64,000 nucleotides of DNA from Rhyacophila brunnea (Eukaryota; Arthropoda; Insecta; Trichoptera; Rhyacophilidae), in contig JAGYXB010001020.1 in assembly GCA_022495005.1 (NCBI GenBank), positions 186,001-250,000 of the forward strand, in the 5' to 3' direction. The notes under the pieces were generated by a model. That model was not told the DNA's origin, did no database searches, and worked only from the letters and a program-made list of their open reading frames with translations. Below, one piece after another: positions 58,768 to 64,000 of the stretch. How positions within the stretch are numbered: the first letter of the stretch is position 1; every line of letters begins with the position of its first letter. The position numbers were made by a program, and so were the translations under genes.

Positions 58768-58860
58768 TAGACTCCAAATACACATTGAAAATATATATTT
58801 TCCACAACCGGGATTGAAACCTGGGACCCACAGCTTTATCAGCTGATGCGACAACCCATA
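58768..58860 (-). repeat. SINE, 5' half (tRNA-like head), split by a foldback element
   Basis: Complement of a tRNA-derived SINE head: gattgaaacctgggaccca corresponds to the B-box region and gactccaaatacacattgaa to the sequence just after the head. Joined to 57271-57369 it restores a diverged copy. Confidence 0.65.
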
Positions 58861-58894
58861 CCTACTAGAAATTGTATTTTTGAAAAACATATAC

Positions 58895-58964
58895 GACACT
58901 CTGCGGGGTTCAAACCCGCGCCCGCTGAATTAACGCCAACATGATTTACCAGCTACGTGCGTCC
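58895..58964 (-). repeat. tRNA-like sequence (tRNA pseudogene or SINE head)
   Basis: On the minus strand a T-arm-like gcgggtttgaaccccgc with 5-bp stem is clear, and gacgcac / gagtgtc could pair as an acceptor stem with one mismatch and one wobble. D and anticodon arms do not fold properly, so a functional tRNA is unlikely. Confidence 0.4.
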
Positions 58965-58989
58965 TATCTATTTGCCACGAAATCCTTAC

Positions 58990-61900
58990 GACCGCTGGGT
59001 TACAATATAGTACATGGTGAGAAAATATAGTGTACCGAGAAAAATTAAATCAGACCATCATAGTGATATTTTATAATCTTGCCACAATGGTGAAACGTAC
59101 GGAATGTGTAAAATGTTATTTTCTGAATAACACGCCAAATTTCATACAAGTTTTGTTGGTTCATGATAACTTTTGATATTGTCAACTATGATCTTTTCCT
59201 TCATCAAATAACCCCATAGGGAAATTACCAAGATATATAAAAAGCAACCTTTAAGATGTACGTGGTATAATATAACATCATTATGATAAGTTGAAAGTAT
59301 ACAAATAGAAAATGTAGGAAAATAGAAATATAGTATATTCCATGATATCCCCTAGCGACTTTAATAAGGCTAAACTGAAACCGACGAGAACTTTCGAAAT
59401 TGCAACTTTTCCATGTAGAATAGGGACAGCAGTTGAATAGTTGGAATTTTTAGTGAAACTTCTGGAAATAAACACTTGTGCAACGGCAAACGCAATCAAG
59501 CAGAGACGGCGGCCAGAAGAACTCGGAAAAGTTTTAATGGATCGATTGACAAAGAAATCTTACGCCCTTACAAGATGCCCGCTGGCTATGGACCGTCCAG
59601 TGACGTACGTTAATAACTCAATTTCGTATAAAATTTTAATTATACTATGAGCAATGTTTCCTTTAATTTTTATATTATGAGTGTGAATTAAAAATATTAT
59701 ATGCGTAAATATGTACCATTTCATGAAGATTAATGAGCTTATCAAATTATTATGCAAATAATTAAAGTACCTGGTGATAATTTAGTGGACTTAATAAGGA
59801 TGATGCGTATGGTGGACAGGGAAACCCCAGACACTAAACTGTTATGGTTGGTGGGTAGAGGAAATCCTTTACTCTTGATACAATAATCACATATTATGTA
59901 CTCGTACACAGTTTTTTTTGGTTGATTATCTCGGTAGCTTTGGAGAAAACAAGTTTTTAATTTGCATGAATCAACCTACAGCTTAGTGTTTTATCGTTCG
60001 AAGTATTTGTGGTTAAGTTTCAAAAAAAATAATTTAAAATTAGTGGTGGTTGACAGAATTGACGCAAAGAGCTTTAATTAGTAATATACTTAAATTGACA
60101 ATGCTCTTACCTAGTGATTGTAGTTTATTCAAGTTTAGTCTTGCATGAAAGCCGATTATAGTTTTATTTTTATTTTTGAATGATATCAAAAATCTGGTTT
60201 CGCATATTACATAACTTTTAACAAAATTTCTGTGGGCAAAGTTTCCAAACGATTATGCGGTATATTTTTCTTTCACCTCAAGGGAAACGTTGACTAGCAT
60301 TGTAGCCTTAGTGCATTTTACATGTTAATAACTTAGTAGAGGATATGAATACCAAGAATTTCTGGTGCTCGCCAGTTTTCTTGCTGTATAAAATGTGTAG
60401 ATCAAATTTAGCGGTCTTTCAGTAAGCCGGAATACGGTTGATTTGATGAAAAAGTAGACCAAGTTAAGCCTCTATTAAAGTATCCATAGCTCTTAACTGA
60501 GCTTAGTCTGACCTTAATTCTTCACCTTCGATCTGATAATAGGCTGTATAATATGGTCTCATAATATCTCATATGCTCAGTAGGTATACATTAATTTGCG
60601 AAACATTTGAGTACTTTGAAGAATCTCCGTCTCCTCTGAAATATTTACACGTATGAAAAGCTTAAAATAACATAATCCTAAATGCTACTTAATACACCTA
60701 ATTAAAGGACTAAGGACTAGTTTGGTTATGAATATTTGTATCGTTTATGACGTTATTGATCTGATAAGAATGACTCAAGGTAAATAGATGTACTGCAATT
60801 TTGTTAGTAACTTTCGATAGTAGACGGGACCAAAATAATAAGAAAGAAGCCGTTACTTACTAGTGGCGTTTTGGCACTGAGTTTAAGTCACTCTGTTATT
60901 TGTTGAATAGGTAATTAATTAATTGATTGTTTATGAATAACGGTGATTTACGCGGCATTGAGTGAACCGATAATTCGTTATTTAATTACTATTATGCTAG
61001 GGTCAAACGAGTACACTTCTTGATGTCTTTATGGTCTGGAGGTAACTGGCTGTTATTTATTTATTAATGTGTCTGGTACTGCAGTGCCTGGATGGCGGCG
61101 ATAATTAATTATAGACATGAGTATAAACTTTATATTGGATTCGCGCTAACACATTTGGCTCGGATAACAATGGATTATTATAAATATGGATACCAAAAAA
61201 CAAATTTAAGGTTTTCCGATATTATGTAACATGCATATAAAGTACAAAGAAATTACTGTTATGTTTGATTTTAGAGGATATATCAAATTTTTAAATTGAA
61301 ATTGTTCCATGACATGATTACTTAGAGACTTACCAACTTTTGACAGTGACCCCACGATTATTTTTTTAAAAAAAAACAGATAAATGAGTTTTGACTCTAA
61401 CTAAATAATCTTTTAAAATACTGTTGCATATCGTTTGATTTCGAATCTAAAACATTTTTAGTGTAGGTATATTAATTAGTAGCCATATAGAAATTACTAT
61501 ACTGTACTTGTCACATTGGCTTACTTTAAACTCTTGTTTATAACTGAGATCTTTGGCGACTCATTTGCCGTGCTATTTCTTTAATATACATTTTTAATTA
61601 TATCAAGATAAGTAGAGTAAAGAATAGTTACGATAAATGTGCGCCATTGAACAGGACAACCGTATTGCGAAACCAATTACCGTAATGAAATAAAGAAGAT
61701 TTCTCCATCGGCCATATAAGCAGTGAAAGGATTTTTGTCTGAGAGAAAAAACTTATTCCGACCGATGCCAACATACAAAACACATTCCGAAGTATGCTCT
61801 CAAGTAATAAAAGATCTCGCTAATGCTCCAGACATCGCATATAAGGAGACGTTATAAGGCTGAGCGATAATAATTTGGTAGCAATAAAGGCTACATGAAG

Positions 61901-62850
61901 AACTTTATAGTATACTACTTAATGTCACTATAACCAACACAAGCTCTATACCATTACACGTAACAATTTACTTTTAGTATCTGATAGGAATACTATAATA
62001 TATTTTCAATTTTAAAATTATAAAATTTAATATACCTACACCTTTCGAATATAAGTCAAACACATGCAGATTATTAGAAACTACCGAAGTTCCAAATTAA
62101 AAAATATATTATTCAATAATGACTGCAAATGATTATCTTAAATTTAATATTGTGACCTATTTATTAAATGAAAAATAAATTTAAATCTTTTACACAATAA
62201 TATTTCAGCTTCCACCAATGTATACAGTACAATTATTGAAGGATGGTTTACAAAAAAACGTAATAAAATCCCTTCCTTGCGAATTCTGAATTCAATGTTT
62301 TGATGACTTCGCAATATGTGCTTATTTTCAATGAAAAATAATAATCATTAGAACTTTTGAAGTACCTATCAGAAAAATATGTATTTGACAGATGTTGACA
62401 AAATTAATATTATGTATTTGTAGAAACTCTTTTGTCACATGACGGCATAGACAATATTTTTTTAAATAAAATGACATAGAAATCTCAAATATAAAAAAAC
62501 TGACATATTATAACAATCTTCAATAATAAAATATTAAAGTATATTATAGACTATAGACAAAAAACAAAACCGACAACTTTAACTAGAGGTGCGGCGGTTA
62601 TGACAACTTGGAATGCAAGATAATACTCGTCCCTAAAGTTATATTAAATTTGCCGGTTTATAGGTCGAATTCGATTCCAAGTTTTCTTCATTACTTTATC
62701 GATCTTGCCATTATTCACAAATAGTAAAATATTTTGTAATGGAGAAAGTATTTTTTACGCAGGATTGCTTATGATACCAATGCATGTAACAATCATATAG
62801 GGATACTTTCAGCTTTGACTTACCTGAACCGTAAAGATATAGTCTCATTT
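58990..62850. other. Intergenic DNA, no recognised gene
   Basis: Includes a G+C-richer segment around 59430-59610 with an open frame (residues RRRPEELGKVLMDRLTKKSY; ATG at 59537) that I cannot assign. It ends near a GTACGT donor-like site (59604). The rest is A+T-rich without shared repeats. Confidence 0.4.
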
Positions 62851-62858
62851 ATGATCTC

Positions 62859-64000
62859 GAGTACTCCACGCTGTGCAAAACTCTACGTAAAAACATACGA
62901 GAAGATCTTCGTAAGTTCAATATGAACCTTGTTGAATCAATTGTTGCGTCAGGAAGGAGCTTACATAAGAACAAGCAGCATCTGTCAATAGGGAGACGGC
63001 AGATCATGACACTAAAGGCGCAAGATGGAAGTATCGTGCGTAACTGGGATCATCTACTGGACACTGTTGTAGAGTTTTACAGCGATCTATACAAAGATGA
63101 CACTGACATCAATTCAGATCTTCCGGTGAACGGAGAATATGGAGATCCTCTTCCCGAGGTTACTACCACAGAAGTGGAATATGCTATAATGTGCATGTCT
63201 GTTCACGTCTTGTCTGCACGAAGAGAACGTCCCAGAGTCATGGAAAAATGCCTCCATTATTATTCTCCATAAGAAAGGAGACACTGAAGATCTGAAAAAC
63301 TATCGACCAATTAGTCTACTGCCAATTCTGTATAAGGTTTTCACGAAAATACTCTCAAACCGTCTCGAAACAGTTCTAGACGAGAACCAACCAAGAGAGC
63401 AAGCCGGATTCAGAAGAGGCTACAGTACTATGGATCATATACAGGTCGTCAAGGAAATCATAGAGCGCTACCAGGAATACAAACTGCCATTATATCTTGG
63501 TTTTATAGACCATGAAAAGGCGTTTGATTCCATCAAAAAATTCTCAATTATAGACGCCCTTAGCAACCAAGGAATTTCCAGGCGCTACATAAACATATTG
63601 AACAGTATATACAGTGATGCCACAGCATGCGTGAAACTCCACAAACGGTCGTGTAAATTCCCCATTAACAAAGGTGTCCGGCAAGGTGATACCATTTCAC
63701 CTAAACTATTCACCGCTACTCTTGAGGACTTATTTAGGAAACTTGATTGGGAGGAAAAAGGTGTTCCAATTAATGGGGAGCACCTCAGTCACCTGCGCTT
63801 TGCAGATGATATTGTTATACTCTCACAAGACCCGAAAGACCTCCAAAGTAGATTGCAAGAACTCGCGGATGTCAGTCAAACGGTCGGTCTAAAGATAAAT
63901 GTCTCAAAGACAAAAGTGATGAGGAACTGTATTTTGGACCCTGCGATTATCTGTATTTCTGGCACCCAACTCGAGCAAGTCAGCAGCTACGTCTATCTCG
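62859..64000 (+). pseudogene. RTE-like reverse transcriptase, internally deleted, running off the window
   Basis: The frame from 62859 reads EYSTLCKTLRKNIREDLRKF and SIGRRQIMTLKAQDGSI, then VEFYSDLYKDD. After about 63200 it shifts frame and resumes inside the RT domain with LHEENVPESWKNASIIILHK and NYRPISLLPILYKVFTKILS. Next come EQAGFRRGYSTMDHIQVVKE, LGFIDHEKAFDS (first catalytic Asp), NKGVRQGDTISPKLFTATLE, and LRFADDIVILSQ (catalytic DD near 63800). The jump at about 63200 skips the residues normally linking VEYAI to the LFTSCLHE segment. No further stop appears up to 64000. The element's 5' part is also absent. Confidence 0.85.

Noticed and set aside
58895..58964. Functional tRNA gene
   Set aside because: Good T-arm but no acceptable D or anticodon arm, and SINE-type sequences lie next to it.

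Overview
This is eukaryotic nuclear DNA, very A+T-rich, with spliced exons and dense layers of transposable elements. An insect is most likely and a hemipteran such as an aphid is my best guess. That guess rests on a RasGRF-type gene with small exons, Penelope-like, Helitron and RTE elements, and the base composition. It is inference; no marker gene fixes the species.

The only conventional gene I can assign is at the left edge. Seven exons between 342 and 9103 on the + strand encode the end of a RasGRF-type guanine nucleotide exchange factor, covering nearly the whole CDC25 catalytic domain and the natural stop codon. The upstream part of the gene lies outside the window. Its introns hold a hAT-like element, a LINE 3' fragment and a 1.39-kb foldback element.

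From about 9.4 kb onward the window is intergenic and TE-derived. The main families are: (1) a foldback (palindromic) family with TTAA target sites, with two full copies (6406-7794 and 57374-58767) and four deleted, single-arm or interrupted copies; (2) a Penelope-like element at 42750-46580 with a long RT + GIY-YIG reading frame, inverted and direct pseudo-LTRs, a 14-bp target duplication, and hammerhead-ribozyme-like motifs in each pseudo-LTR; (3) three Helitrons (26697-28561, 46966-49367, 54874-56500), all with TC...CTAG ends on the minus strand; (4) non-LTR retrotransposons: a CR1/Jockey-like LINE broken by a foldback insertion, its short 3' fragments, RTE-like 3' ends, and an RTE reverse transcriptase running off the right edge; (5) hAT remnants; (6) tRNA-derived SINEs.

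The most informative part is the nesting, because several host sequences can be read across the insertions. A hAT-type reading frame was entered by the Penelope-like element (14-bp duplication) and, separately, by a Helitron between A and T of one codon. A pseudo-LTR was entered by a retroelement that was itself entered by a Helitron. An old foldback copy was entered by a Helitron and by an RTE 3' fragment with a 15-bp duplication. A foldback copy entered the LINE, and another split a SINE. Long stretches (10-19 kb, 49.4-51 kb, 59-62.8 kb) show no recognisable coding sequence. No CRISPR, operon or other prokaryotic feature is present.
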